Origin: an uncultured Bacteroidota bacterium
GTDB lineage: Bacteria > Bacteroidota > Bacteroidia > Flavobacteriales > Schleiferiaceae
NCBI GenBank assembly: GCA_913057235.1
Contig: CAJXNI010000006.1
Span: 62,001-126,000, forward strand
DNA: 64,000 nt
Reading direction: 5' to 3'
Positions 1-9,018 of the stretch are shown in pieces (positions within the stretch are counted from its first letter, which is position 1; each line of letters begins with the position of its first letter). The notes below the pieces were generated by a model, which worked only from the letters and a program-made list of their open reading frames with translations, was not told the origin of the DNA and did not search any database. A program made the translations under genes and the position numbers.

Positions 1-2078
1 CCAACAATGCTGACTACGAGCACGTGGCAATTGCGATAAACCAAATGCTGGGTAATGATGGAACCACGCTTTCATACAGTGAGCGGGCTTACTTCCGCTC
101 CGGAAACGACCGCAAGGCAGAAGCACTGGTGGCCGATATGAAGGCTGGGAAAGTGGGAGCCTTGATGGTGCACAACCTAAATCCTGTGTATAGTTTACCT
201 AAGAGCTGGGCTTTTGCCGATGCCCTTAAAAAAGTAGAAACCACGGTGGCCATTTCACAAAAGAATGATGAAACGGCCTCCCTGTGTAAATATGTTGCTG
301 CTGAAAACAATCCTCTGGAAAGCTGGGGTGACTACCAGCCGGTAGATGGATATTATACATTGCAGCAGCCGGTAATTCAAAAATTATTTAATACCAGGCA
401 GTTAGAAGAGTGCTTGATGTCCTGGACTAAGGAGTCAGGATCGTATCAATCATTTCTTAAAAATAATTGGGGAAGTTCAATTCTTGGCTCTAAATTATGG
501 AGTGAAGCTTTGCACGATGGTGTTTTCACTTCCAATGCCCAACCTGCCGATGGTGCTGTATTGGGTGCCGCCACGAATGAGTCAGACACAACTGCCACTG
601 CTAATTCTGGCACTACAGGATCAGTTAATTTAGATGCTTCTGCCAATCGTATTAAAAATGCCAAGGCCCCTAAATTTGAACTAAATTTCTACGCCAAAGT
701 AGGGATGGGTGCTGGTATCCTAGCAAACAATCCTTGGTTACAAGAATTCCCAGATCCACTTACCCGAATCTCTTGGGATAACTATTTGACCATCTCCAAG
801 GCTGATGCAGTAGAGTTGGGCTTAAACAATACCACAGAGTCTAACGGAGCCATAAATGGCATGTATGTAACCCTTACCGCTAATGGCCAAAAGCTGGAAA
901 AAGTCCCGGCTTTAATTCAGCCTGGTCAGGCTAAAGGCACGGTAGGCTTAGCCGTAGGTTATGGACGCCAAGGTGCTGGTAAAGTGGCTGATGGCGTTGG
1001 AGTGAATGCCTTTACCATAATGAATGGAGCGCACTCGGCCCCAGTAGAGATTGAGGTAATGACAGATGCCGAAGAGCATGGCTTTGCAAGTGTGCAGTTA
1101 GCGCATACTATGATGGGTCGTAACATCGTAAAGGAAACAGACCTTCAAACCTTCCTTACCAAGCCAGCTCAATCAGAGTCTGGTGACGGATGGAATCAGA
1201 AGCCTGTTTTTGAGACCTATTCTGGCCCTATGGATGCTGATAATGCCAACCTTTGGGATGATTTTGATCATGAGACGGGCCACATGTGGAATATGTCTAT
1301 TGATTTGAATCTTTGCGATGGATGTGGAGCCTGTGTGATAGCCTGTCATTCTGAGAATAATGTACCGGTAGTAGGTAAGGAAGAAGTGCGTAAGCATCGT
1401 GATATGCACTGGTTGCGTATTGATCGCTACTACAGTTCAGAAACAACTGAAGAAACAGCTTCTGAAGAAGGTCAATCGGCTATTGATATGTATGCCGACA
1501 TGGAAGAACCTTCTGAGAACCCTGAAGTATTCTTCCAACCGGTAATGTGTCAGCATTGTAATCACGCACCCTGTGAAACAGTTTGCCCTGTTGCAGCTAC
1601 TACACACAGCCAAGAGGGGCTAAACCACATGACTTACAACCGTTGTATTGGAACGCGTTATTGCGCCAACAACTGCCCTTATAAAGTAAGAAGGTTCAAC
1701 TGGTTCCTGTACCATGACAACCCTGGTCGTTTTGGAGATAATTACAGCATGAATGATGATCTTGGTCGCATGGTGCTCAACCCTGATGTAACAGTACGTT
1801 CCAGAGGAGTTATGGAAAAATGCTCTATGTGTATTCAGCGTATCCAGTTGGGTAAATTAGAAGCTAAGAAAAATGGAGTAGCCTTAAAAGATGGTCAGGT
1901 TAAAACCGCATGCCAGTCGGCTTGTGATTCTAACGCCATTGTTTTTGGTGATGTGAATAATAAAGAAAGCCAGGTATTTAAATTGAAGGAAGATAAGCGT
2001 ATGTACCACCTCTTAGAAGAGGTAGGTACCCAGCCATCAGTTTTCTATCAGGTGAAGGTGAGAAATAAAAGAGCTTAA
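1..2078 (+). CDS. actB: Alternative complex III subunit ActB, 5' end cut by window
   Basis: This is the iron-sulfur subunit of alternative complex III, which oxidises menaquinol and passes electrons towards the terminal oxidase. The frame is open to the left window edge (first full codon at position 3), so the GTG at 24 is not a true start. The first part resembles the molybdopterin-oxidoreductase-like half without obvious cofactor cysteines. The second half is ferredoxin-like, with CDGCGACVIAC near 1314, CQHCNHAPCETVCP near 1551, CIGTRYCANNCP near 1645 and CSMC near 1822. That spacing fits four Fe-S clusters. actC follows after 18 bases. Fusion of the two halves is normal for the family. Role is from family knowledge; the cysteine motifs are seen directly. 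Confidence 0.95.
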   Translation, partial: NNADYEHVAIAINQMLGNDGTTLSYSERAYFRSGNDRKAEALVADMKAGKVGALMVHNLNPVYSLPKSWAFADALKKVETTVAISQKNDETASLCKYVAAENNPLESWGDYQPVDGYYTLQQPVIQKLFNTRQLEECLMSWTKESGSYQSFLKNNWGSSILGSKLWSEALHDGVFTSNAQPADGAVLGAATNESDTTATANSGTTGSVNLDASANRIKNAKAPKFELNFYAKVGMGAGILANNPWLQEFPDPLTRISWDNYLTISKADAVELGLNNTTESNGAINGMYVTLTANGQKLEKVPALIQPGQAKGTVGLAVGYGRQGAGKVADGVGVNAFTIMNGAHSAPVEIEVMTDAEEHGFASVQLAHTMMGRNIVKETDLQTFLTKPAQSESGDGWNQKPVFETYSGPMDADNANLWDDFDHETGHMWNMSIDLNLCDGCGACVIACHSENNVPVVGKEEVRKHRDMHWLRIDRYYSSETTEETASEEGQSAIDMYADMEEPSENPEVFFQPVMCQHCNHAPCETVCPVAATTHSQEGLNHMTYNRCIGTRYCANNCPYKVRRFNWFLYHDNPGRFGDNYSMNDDLGRMVLNPDVTVRSRGVMEKCSMCIQRIQLGKLEAKKNGVALKDGQVKTACQSACDSNAIVFGDVNNKESQVFKLKEDKRMYHLLEEVGTQPSVFYQVKVRNKRA

Positions 2079-2096
2079 TTTTATTAAAGTAGACGC

Positions 2097-3488
2097 ATGC
2101 ATTACGAAGCGCCCATACGTAAACCACTAATTGAGGGAGATAAGAGTTACCACGACATTACCGTGGAGGTAGCCAAGCCCGTTGAAACCTCGGCCCCTAA
2201 ATCTTGGTGGTTAGTATTTAGTATTGCCTTAGTAGCCTTCCTATGGGGAGTAGGCTGTATCCTGTACACCATTGGTGTAGGTATTGGTACCTGGGGTTTG
2301 AATAAAACTGTAGGCTGGGCCTGGGATATCACCAACTTTGTTTGGTGGGTAGGTATTGGTCACGCAGGTACGTTAATATCCGCGGTATTGCTATTATTCC
2401 GTCAGAAGTGGAGAATGTCTATTAACCGCTCAGCAGAGGCTATGACTATTTTCTCGGTAATTCAGGCGGCACTTTTTCCTGGCATTCACATGGGTAGAAT
2501 TTGGATGGCCTATTTTGTATTGCCCATACCCAACCAGTTTGGTTCCCTTTGGGTAAACTTTAACTCGCCACTGTTGTGGGATGTGTTCGCAATTTCAACG
2601 TACTTCTCAGTTTCTGTAGTGTTCTGGTACGTAGGTTTAATACCAGACTTTGCCATGATTCGTGATCGGGCAGTGAAGCCGGTGCAAAAACACATTTATA
2701 AAATCTTAAGTTTTGGTTGGGGCGGAAAAGCCAAGCACTGGCAACGTTTTGAGGAAGTATCTTTAGTGCTGGCTGGTTTAGCTACACCACTAGTATTATC
2801 AGTACACACTATTGTGTCTATGGACTTTGCCACCTCGGTAATTCCTGGTTGGCATACCACCATTTTCCCTCCCTATTTCGTAGCGGGCGCCATTTTCTCG
2901 GGCTTTGCTATGGTTCAAACCCTGTTGATCATTGTCCGCAAGGTGTTTAAGATGGAGCAGTACATTACCATCCAGCACATTGAAATGATGAACATCATCA
3001 TTATGCTTACTGGATCCATTGTTGGTATTGCCTACATTACAGAGCTGTTCATAGCCTGGTATTCAGGGGTAGAGTACGAGCAATATGCATTCCTCAATCG
3101 TGCCACCGGCCCTTATTGGTGGGCTTACTGGAGTATGATGACGTGTAACGTATTTTCGCCACAGTTCATGTGGTTTAAAAAATTGCGAACCAGTATCATT
3201 TTTACTTTTATTATTTCAATTGTGGTAAATATTGGTATGTGGTTTGAACGCTTTGTAATTATTGTTACCTCTTTACACAGAGATTATTTACCCTCTTCCT
3301 GGAGTATGTTTTCGCCCACATTTGTAGACATTGGTATTTTCATCGGTACAATTGGTTTCTTCTTTGTTTTATTCTTACTATACGCTCGTACCTTCCCGGT
3401 TATCGCGCAGGCAGAACTAAAGACAATTTTGAAATCATCTGGAGATAATTACAAGAAACTTCAAGCTAAAGAAGAACATGGCCACTGA
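2097..3488 (+). CDS. actC: Alternative complex III subunit ActC (NrfD-like quinol-binding membrane protein)
   Basis: This 463-residue polytopic membrane protein belongs to the NrfD/PsrC family and is expected to bind menaquinol in the alternative complex III core. About ten hydrophobic segments are visible, beginning near residues 36-60 (WWLVFSIALVAFLWGVG) after a hydrophilic N-terminus and ending near residue 440. Its end overlaps the start of actD by 11 bases, which suggests translational coupling. It sits between the iron-sulfur subunit and ActD, the usual order for the operon. ActF is its paralogue in the same complex. Confidence 0.95.
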   Translation: MHYEAPIRKPLIEGDKSYHDITVEVAKPVETSAPKSWWLVFSIALVAFLWGVGCILYTIGVGIGTWGLNKTVGWAWDITNFVWWVGIGHAGTLISAVLLLFRQKWRMSINRSAEAMTIFSVIQAALFPGIHMGRIWMAYFVLPIPNQFGSLWVNFNSPLLWDVFAISTYFSVSVVFWYVGLIPDFAMIRDRAVKPVQKHIYKILSFGWGGKAKHWQRFEEVSLVLAGLATPLVLSVHTIVSMDFATSVIPGWHTTIFPPYFVAGAIFSGFAMVQTLLIIVRKVFKMEQYITIQHIEMMNIIIMLTGSIVGIAYITELFIAWYSGVEYEQYAFLNRATGPYWWAYWSMMTCNVFSPQFMWFKKLRTSIIFTFIISIVVNIGMWFERFVIIVTSLHRDYLPSSWSMFSPTFVDIGIFIGTIGFFFVLFLLYARTFPVIAQAELKTILKSSGDNYKKLQAKEEHGH

Positions 3489-4014
3489 ATCAACTAAAAT
3501 AGTGAACGCCCTTTTTGACGATGATGACGTGTTGTTATCGGGCGTAAAGCAGGTGCGTGAAAAAGGCTATCACGTACAAGAGGTGTATTCTCCTTTTCCC
3601 ATACATGGATTGGATAAAGCGATGGGTTTAAAGGAAACACGTATTGCCATAGCTGCATTTTTATATGGTGCCTTAGGCCTTACCACTGCGATCTCAATGA
3701 CCTACGGCATGCTCATAGTAGATTGGCCTATGAATATCGGTGGTAAACCTAGTTTTACCTGGGCCGAAAACATGCCAGCCTTTGTGCCTATTATGTTTGA
3801 GCTCACGGTGTTTTTTGCCGCTCATTTAATGGTTTGGACGTTCTTCTTTAGAAATGGTATTTATCCGGGCTGCAAGGCTCAGAACCCAGACCCCAGAACT
3901 ACGGATGATAAGTTTTTAATGGAGGTATCGGCTACAGCCGATGACAATCAAGACGAACTAATAGCCACCTTGAAAACAGCTGGCGCAATTGAAGTAAGTG
4001 TAAACGATAATTAA
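3478..4014 (+). CDS. actD: Alternative complex III subunit ActD (DUF3341)
   Basis: This 178-residue protein matches the DUF3341 family, the small membrane subunit ActD. Its N-terminal half is cytoplasmic in character and begins with a short acidic stretch (FDDDDVLLSGVKQVREKGY). Two membrane segments follow near residues 58-85 and 100-125, then a C-terminal hydrophilic tail. The start overlaps actC and actE begins three bases after its stop, so it is embedded in the operon. In the known complex this subunit contacts ActC and ActF and has no cofactor; its exact role is not established. Confidence 0.92.
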   Translation: MATESTKIVNALFDDDDVLLSGVKQVREKGYHVQEVYSPFPIHGLDKAMGLKETRIAIAAFLYGALGLTTAISMTYGMLIVDWPMNIGGKPSFTWAENMPAFVPIMFELTVFFAAHLMVWTFFFRNGIYPGCKAQNPDPRTTDDKFLMEVSATADDNQDELIATLKTAGAIEVSVNDN

Positions 4015-4016
4015 GC

Positions 4017-4658
4017 ATGCACAGAATCAATTCTACAACTAAGATTTTTGCATTGGCAGCCATTGTAGCTTTTGCTAGTGCATGTAATCAAGATAGTACA
4101 TTTAGAGGATGGGTATACATGCCGGATATGTATGACGGCCCGGCTTTGGAAACTTATCAGCCCTATGGTAAATTTTCGGATAGCACCTCGGCCAGGAAGC
4201 CTGTGAACGGCACCGTACCTAGAGGTTTTTTGGCCTACCAAGAGTTTTCACCGGAAGCCAGTGGTTATGACTCAGCCAAGGCCATGTTGACCATGCCATC
4301 TTCCGTGCCAACGGATGACTATGCTATGGAGCAGGCTAAAGACATTTATAACATATTTTGTACGCATTGCCATGGTGAAAAAGGCGCAGGACAAGGTATT
4401 TTGGTTACAAGCGGTAAGTTTTTAGGAGTGCCATCATACGCAGATAGAGATATAAATTTGGGTTCTATTTTTCACGTAGTGACTTATGGTAAGGGTGTAA
4501 TGGGCGCCCACGCTTCACAGCTTACTCCTGAGGAGCGGTGGAAAGTGGCCCAGTATGTTTTGAAGCTGAAAACTGAATTAGGTGGAGCAGAAACTAATGA
4601 AGAAGAGCCAGCTGAGGCAGAGTCAGCTCCCGAGGATGAAACCAACATGGAATCTTAA
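4017..4658 (+). CDS. actE: Alternative complex III subunit ActE, monohaem cytochrome c lipoprotein
   Basis: This 213-residue lipoprotein cytochrome c should carry electrons from the iron-sulfur subunit towards the oxidase on the periplasmic face. A lipobox ends at Cys23 (AFASAC). The haem-binding CTHCH lies at residues 115-119, and the likely axial methionine is Met162 in GVMGAH. The last 25 residues are rich in glutamate and alanine and look disordered. It is followed closely by actF. Haem attachment is inferred from the CxxCH motif; membrane anchoring from the lipobox. Confidence 0.94.
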   Translation: MHRINSTTKIFALAAIVAFASACNQDSTFRGWVYMPDMYDGPALETYQPYGKFSDSTSARKPVNGTVPRGFLAYQEFSPEASGYDSAKAMLTMPSSVPTDDYAMEQAKDIYNIFCTHCHGEKGAGQGILVTSGKFLGVPSYADRDINLGSIFHVVTYGKGVMGAHASQLTPEERWKVAQYVLKLKTELGGAETNEEEPAEAESAPEDETNMES

Positions 4659-4684
4659 AATAATACACTTAACGAATTACAGGA

Positions 4685-6091
4685 ATGTTTGAATTTACGG
4701 GCAGATTAAAAACTTTATCAATAGTACTTATTCTTATAGGTGCTGTTTCTGTAGGCCTAAGTTTTTTCGCGGGTTCTTCAAGTCACTCAGACGATGGTCA
4801 CGCGGAACATACCGAACACGCTGCACATGGCGAGGAGCATGGGCATGGTGAAGACAATCACCACGGCGGTCACGTTCCTGACGCAGATGAATATAGTTAT
4901 CATAAAACAGCTTCTCGCGCTATACCTGAAAATAACCATAAGTATCAAGGTGAAGGACATCATGATGAAGAGCACGCTCATCATCAAATGGAAAATAAGC
5001 CTTGGGCCAATCTTTTGGTGAATAATTTCTTTTTCTTGGCCATTTCATTAGGAGCGCTCTTCTTCTTAGCGGTACAATACGCGGCTCAAGCCGGATGGAC
5101 GGTGGTTATTCTTCGTGTATTAGAGGCTATGTCACAGTTTCTTTGGTTGCCTATGCTTATTTTATTACTTATTGTTTTAGCCGGGGTAGGCCATTTTGGT
5201 GGTAACCACATCTGGCACTGGATGGCAGAAGGCATAATGGATCCTGAAAGCGCTAATTATGATAGTATCATTGCTGGTAAACAAGCTTATTTAAATGGCC
5301 CCTTCTTTATCATCCGTACGCTGGTTTACTTTATAGGCTGGGTAGGAGCGGCCATGTTATTGAGAAAGCTTAGTAAAAAGAATGATATGACGGGCGTAGA
5401 TTACGCCAAAAACTGGGTGAAGACCCGAAATTTGAGCGCAGGCTTTCTGGTGTTTTTTGCCGTAACTTCTTCTACTAGTGCTTGGGATTTTATTATGAGT
5501 ATTGATACTCACTGGTTTAGTACTTTATTTGGCTGGTATGTATTTGCCGGAATGTTTGTGAGTGCTTTAACAGTGCTAATGCTTATTGTATTATACCTAA
5601 AAAGCAAAGGTTATTTAGAGCAAGTGAATAAAAGCCATATTCAAGACATGGCTAAATTTATGTTCGCTTTCTCCATTTTTTGGACCTATCTGTGGTTCTC
5701 GCAGTATATGCTAATCTGGTATTCAAATATTCCTGAAGAAGTTACTTATTACATGATTCGCTTCCGCGAATACAAGGGTCTATTCATAACCATGTTGGCC
5801 ATGAACTTCTTATTCCCGGTTCTGGTTCTCATGAGTAGGGATTCAAAAAGAAATTTCGGTTTCATTTTAGTGGCCGGTATCACAATGATTATTGGCCATT
5901 GGTTAGATGTTTATATAATGATTTATCCCGGAAGTGTAGGGGTAAATTGGAGCATTGGATTAATCAATATTGGTACGTTCTTAGGTTTTGCAGGGTTGTT
6001 CATCTTTGTAGTGTTTAGGTCTTTGGCCAAAGCACCCCTAATGCCAGAGAATCACCCTATGTACATTGAGAGTAAGTACCATCATATATAA
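4685..6091 (+). CDS. actF: Alternative complex III subunit ActF with His-rich loop
   Basis: This 468-residue second NrfD-like membrane subunit is paired with ActC in alternative complex III. The first membrane segment (about residues 10-30) is followed by a hydrophilic loop, residues 34-100, holding 17 histidines mixed with Asp, Glu and Gly. About nine further membrane segments follow from residue 108. If the N-terminus is inside, the His-rich loop faces the periplasm and could bind metal. The start ATG at 4685 lies 26 bases after actE. The loop's histidine count is seen directly; a metal role is speculation. Confidence 0.93.
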   Translation: MFEFTGRLKTLSIVLILIGAVSVGLSFFAGSSSHSDDGHAEHTEHAAHGEEHGHGEDNHHGGHVPDADEYSYHKTASRAIPENNHKYQGEGHHDEEHAHHQMENKPWANLLVNNFFFLAISLGALFFLAVQYAAQAGWTVVILRVLEAMSQFLWLPMLILLLIVLAGVGHFGGNHIWHWMAEGIMDPESANYDSIIAGKQAYLNGPFFIIRTLVYFIGWVGAAMLLRKLSKKNDMTGVDYAKNWVKTRNLSAGFLVFFAVTSSTSAWDFIMSIDTHWFSTLFGWYVFAGMFVSALTVLMLIVLYLKSKGYLEQVNKSHIQDMAKFMFAFSIFWTYLWFSQYMLIWYSNIPEEVTYYMIRFREYKGLFITMLAMNFLFPVLVLMSRDSKRNFGFILVAGITMIIGHWLDVYIMIYPGSVGVNWSIGLINIGTFLGFAGLFIFVVFRSLAKAPLMPENHPMYIESKYHHI

Positions 6092-6112
6092 TTTTAAAAG
6101 AGGATCTTAGTA

Positions 6113-7141
6113 ATGGAAACTTTACTAATTATAGTTGTTGCAATTTTAGGAGCACTGGCCATAGGACAGGCCGTGCGGGTGTTTGAGCTATCCTCGGCTA
6201 TTAAGGGTAGCGATGATGATGTGAATGTAACGGATAAGGATAATCGTACACAAGGTTTGTTGTTGCTACTATTCTTGTTCTTATTCTTTGGTGCATTTGC
6301 ATGGATGGTAATTGAGTGGGATAGTGTAACCTTACCCGTAGCCGCATCATTGCACGGTTTAGAAATAGATAACCTTTGGGCTATTTCAATGGGAGTTATT
6401 GTGGTAGCCTTCTTGATTACCCAGCCGTTGTTATTTGGCTTCAGCTATTTGTTCCGTGGGAACAAGAAACGCAAGGCGGTTTACATGGAGCACAACAATA
6501 AACTAGAACTATTCTGGACGGGTGTGCCAGCCGTAGTTCTGGCCGGTCTAATTTTGTACGGATTAACCACCTGGAGTGGCGTAATGAATCCTACCAATGA
6601 GCAAGAACCTTTGGTGGTTGAGGTTTACGCCAAGCAATTTGGGTGGCAAGCACGCTATGCCGGTGGAGATAATAAATTGGGGTATGCCAATGTCCGCTTG
6701 GTAGAGGGAGTTAATACCCTGGGTGTAGATGCCGATGATATCAATTCATTAGATGATGTAATTACTAATGAATTACACTTACCTAAAGATAGGCCGGTAT
6801 TGTTTAAGTTTCGTTCACAGGATGTCATTCACTCTGCTTTTCTCCCCCATTTTAGAGTGCAAATGAACTGCGTACCCGGTTCTAAAACGCAATTTCAGTT
6901 TATTCCAAATAAAACTACTGCTGAAATGCGCAATGAACCAGAAGTGGTTGAAAAGGTTAAAACAATTAACGAAATTAGAGCCGCCAAAGGAGAAGATCCT
7001 TGGGAGTTTGATTACGTGCTAATGTGTAACAAAATCTGCGGGTCAGCGCACTACAACATGCAAATGAAAGTAGTGGTTGATACGCAAGAGGAGTTTGATA
7101 AATGGATGAAGGAGCAAAAGTCTTTTGCTGAATTGTTGTAA
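6113..7141 (+). CDS. coxB: Cytochrome c oxidase subunit II (CuA)
   Basis: This 342-residue subunit II takes electrons from cytochrome c through the binuclear CuA centre. Three hydrophobic segments are visible (about residues 3-20, 48-68 and 88-113) before a fourth near 137-153, and the cupredoxin domain follows. CuA ligands can be assigned to His240, Cys305, Cys309, His313 and Met316. The usual CxExC is here C-N-K-I-C, so the glutamate that in model oxidases also serves the Mg site is a lysine. No fused cytochrome c domain is present, so the donor is probably ActE or a soluble cytochrome. Confidence 0.95.
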   Translation: METLLIIVVAILGALAIGQAVRVFELSSAIKGSDDDVNVTDKDNRTQGLLLLLFLFLFFGAFAWMVIEWDSVTLPVAASLHGLEIDNLWAISMGVIVVAFLITQPLLFGFSYLFRGNKKRKAVYMEHNNKLELFWTGVPAVVLAGLILYGLTTWSGVMNPTNEQEPLVVEVYAKQFGWQARYAGGDNKLGYANVRLVEGVNTLGVDADDINSLDDVITNELHLPKDRPVLFKFRSQDVIHSAFLPHFRVQMNCVPGSKTQFQFIPNKTTAEMRNEPEVVEKVKTINEIRAAKGEDPWEFDYVLMCNKICGSAHYNMQMKVVVDTQEEFDKWMKEQKSFAELL

Positions 7142-7174
7142 TTAATTAATAAGATTTAAGAAAAGGATTTAGGA

Positions 7175-8935
7175 ATGGAGGCACACGCGCATCACAAAGA
7201 AACTTTCATTACCAAATATATATTTAGTCAAGATCACAAGATGATCGCCAAACAATTCCTGGTAACGGGAATGATCATGGGGATTATTGGTGTGGGCATG
7301 TCGCTGCTTTTTAGGCTGCAGCTTGCTTGGCCTGATAAGGAGTGGCTCATTTTAGAGGCTCTCTTGGGTAAATGGGGTACAGATGGAATCATGGACCCTA
7401 ATATTTATTTGGCACTAGTTACTATTCACGGTACCATCATGGTATTTTTCGTGTTAACCGCTGGGCTCAGTGGCACGTTCTCAAATCTGCTAATTCCCTT
7501 GCAGATTGGCGCCCGTGATATGGCATCAGGTTTTATAAACATGTTGTCTTATTGGTTTTTCTTTGCCTCAAGTGTGGTAATGGTTTCCTCTCTATTTGTG
7601 GAGAGTGGTCCTGCTGCCGCAGGATGGACTGTTTATCCGCCCTTAAGCGCATTACCGCAAGCTATGCCTGGTTCAGGAATGGGCATGACTCTTTGGTTGG
7701 TTAGTATGTCTCTGTTTATTGTATCTTCTTTGTTAGGTGCCTTAAACTACATAGTTACTGTTCTTAACCTTAGAACAAAAGGCATGTCTATGACGCGTTT
7801 GCCTCTAACCATCTGGGCCTTTTTTGTTACGGCTATTTTGGGGGTGCTGTCCTTCCCCGTACTTTTTTCAGCGGCCTTATTGCTCATTTTTGACCGCAGT
7901 TTTGGTACGAGCTTTTATTTATCAGATATTTTAGTAGCGGGTGAGTTACTTTCTAATCAAGGTGGTAGTCCTATTTTATACCAGCATTTATTCTGGTTTT
8001 TAGGTCACCCTGAGGTTTATATCATTTTATTGCCAGCTTTGGGTATTTCGTCAGAAGTGATATCTACCAATGCTCGTAAACCCATCTTTGGGTATCGTGC
8101 CATGGTAGGTTCCATAATGGCTATTGCCTTCCTATCATTCATCGTGTGGGGTCACCACATGTTTGTAACGGGGATGAATCCATTTCTAGGCTCGGTATTT
8201 ACGTTTACTACCTTACTAATTGCAATACCATCGGCTGTAAAAGCCTTTAACTACATTACTACCCTTTGGAAGGGTAATTTAAGGCTTACACCAGCCATGT
8301 TATTTTCCATCGGCTTGGTATCTACTTTCATTACCGGTGGTTTAACAGGCCTTATTTTGGGAGACAGTGCCTTAGATATTAATGTGCACGATACCTATTT
8401 TGTGGTTGCCCACTTCCACATTGTAATGGGATTGTCAGCCATCTTTGGGCTCTTTGCCGGGGTGTATCACTGGTTCCCTAAAATGTATGGCCGCAGAATG
8501 AACAAAAACCTGGGCTACGTGCATTTCTGGGTGACTTTCATTGCTGCTTATGGGGTTTTCTTCCCCATGCACTTCTTGGGAATGGCCGGTTTACCCAGAC
8601 GCTACTACACTAACACTGCCTTCCCCATGTTTGACGATTTAGCTGATATTAATGTTTTGATTAGCTACTTTGCCATTGCAGGTGGTATTGCTCAGGTTGT
8701 ATTTATCTGGAATTTCTTCTACAGTGCAGTGCGTGGTAAAAAATCAACCGCTAACCCTTGGAAATCAAATACTCTGGAGTGGACCACACCTGTAGAACAC
8801 ATTCACGGAAACTGGCCAGGTGAGATTCCTGAGGTACACAGGTGGCCTTACGATTACAGCAAACCGGGTATGGAAGAGGATTTTGTACCGCAAACGGTTC
8901 CCATGACTGAAAAGGAAATGGAAACAGGCCACTAG
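7175..8935 (+). CDS. coxA: Cytochrome c oxidase subunit I
   Basis: This 586-residue subunit is the catalytic, proton-pumping haem-copper oxidase core that reduces O2 to water. Visible family motifs are the N-terminal haem ligand region TIHGTIMVFF, GHPEVYIILLPALG (CuB histidine, the proton-channel glutamate and the cross-linked tyrosine), the HH pair of WGHHMFVTGMNP, and HDTYFVVAHFHIV with the two haem histidines. GHPEVY points to type A1. Twelve or more membrane segments are present. It closes the left operon and is followed by a strong terminator. Its subunit III and assembly genes lie about 21 kb away at 29064-33430. Confidence 0.96.
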   Translation: MEAHAHHKETFITKYIFSQDHKMIAKQFLVTGMIMGIIGVGMSLLFRLQLAWPDKEWLILEALLGKWGTDGIMDPNIYLALVTIHGTIMVFFVLTAGLSGTFSNLLIPLQIGARDMASGFINMLSYWFFFASSVVMVSSLFVESGPAAAGWTVYPPLSALPQAMPGSGMGMTLWLVSMSLFIVSSLLGALNYIVTVLNLRTKGMSMTRLPLTIWAFFVTAILGVLSFPVLFSAALLLIFDRSFGTSFYLSDILVAGELLSNQGGSPILYQHLFWFLGHPEVYIILLPALGISSEVISTNARKPIFGYRAMVGSIMAIAFLSFIVWGHHMFVTGMNPFLGSVFTFTTLLIAIPSAVKAFNYITTLWKGNLRLTPAMLFSIGLVSTFITGGLTGLILGDSALDINVHDTYFVVAHFHIVMGLSAIFGLFAGVYHWFPKMYGRRMNKNLGYVHFWVTFIAAYGVFFPMHFLGMAGLPRRYYTNTAFPMFDDLADINVLISYFAIAGGIAQVVFIWNFFYSAVRGKKSTANPWKSNTLEWTTPVEHIHGNWPGEIPEVHRWPYDYSKPGMEEDFVPQTVPMTEKEMETGH

Positions 8936-8958
8936 AGCGCCTTTGTTAGAACATTAAG

Positions 8959-8983
8959 AACCCCGCAGGTGCGGGGTTTTTTT
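8959..8983 (+). terminator. Rho-independent terminator after coxA
   Basis: The arms ACCCCGC and GCGGGGT form a GC-rich hairpin with a four-base loop, followed by seven T residues. It lies 24 bases after the coxA stop and separates the respiratory operon from ruvB. Confidence 0.93.
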
Positions 8984-8991
8984 ATTTCCAA

Positions 8992-8999
8992 TACTTTTG
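8992..8999 (+). promoter_or_regulatory. Bacteroidota -7 box (TACTTTTG) for ruvB
   Basis: The octamer TACTTTTG matches the Bacteroidota -7 consensus TAnnTTTG. It lies 19 bases before the ruvB ATG and just after the coxA terminator. No convincing -33 TTTG is visible upstream because the terminator occupies that position. Confidence 0.55.
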
Positions 9000-9018
9000 T
9001 TAAAAGCGTTTCAAAAAG

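Noticed and set aside
4787-5021. Open frames on both strands over the actF His-rich loop
   Set aside because: They arise from the repetitive CAY-rich codons; the actF frame is the real one.
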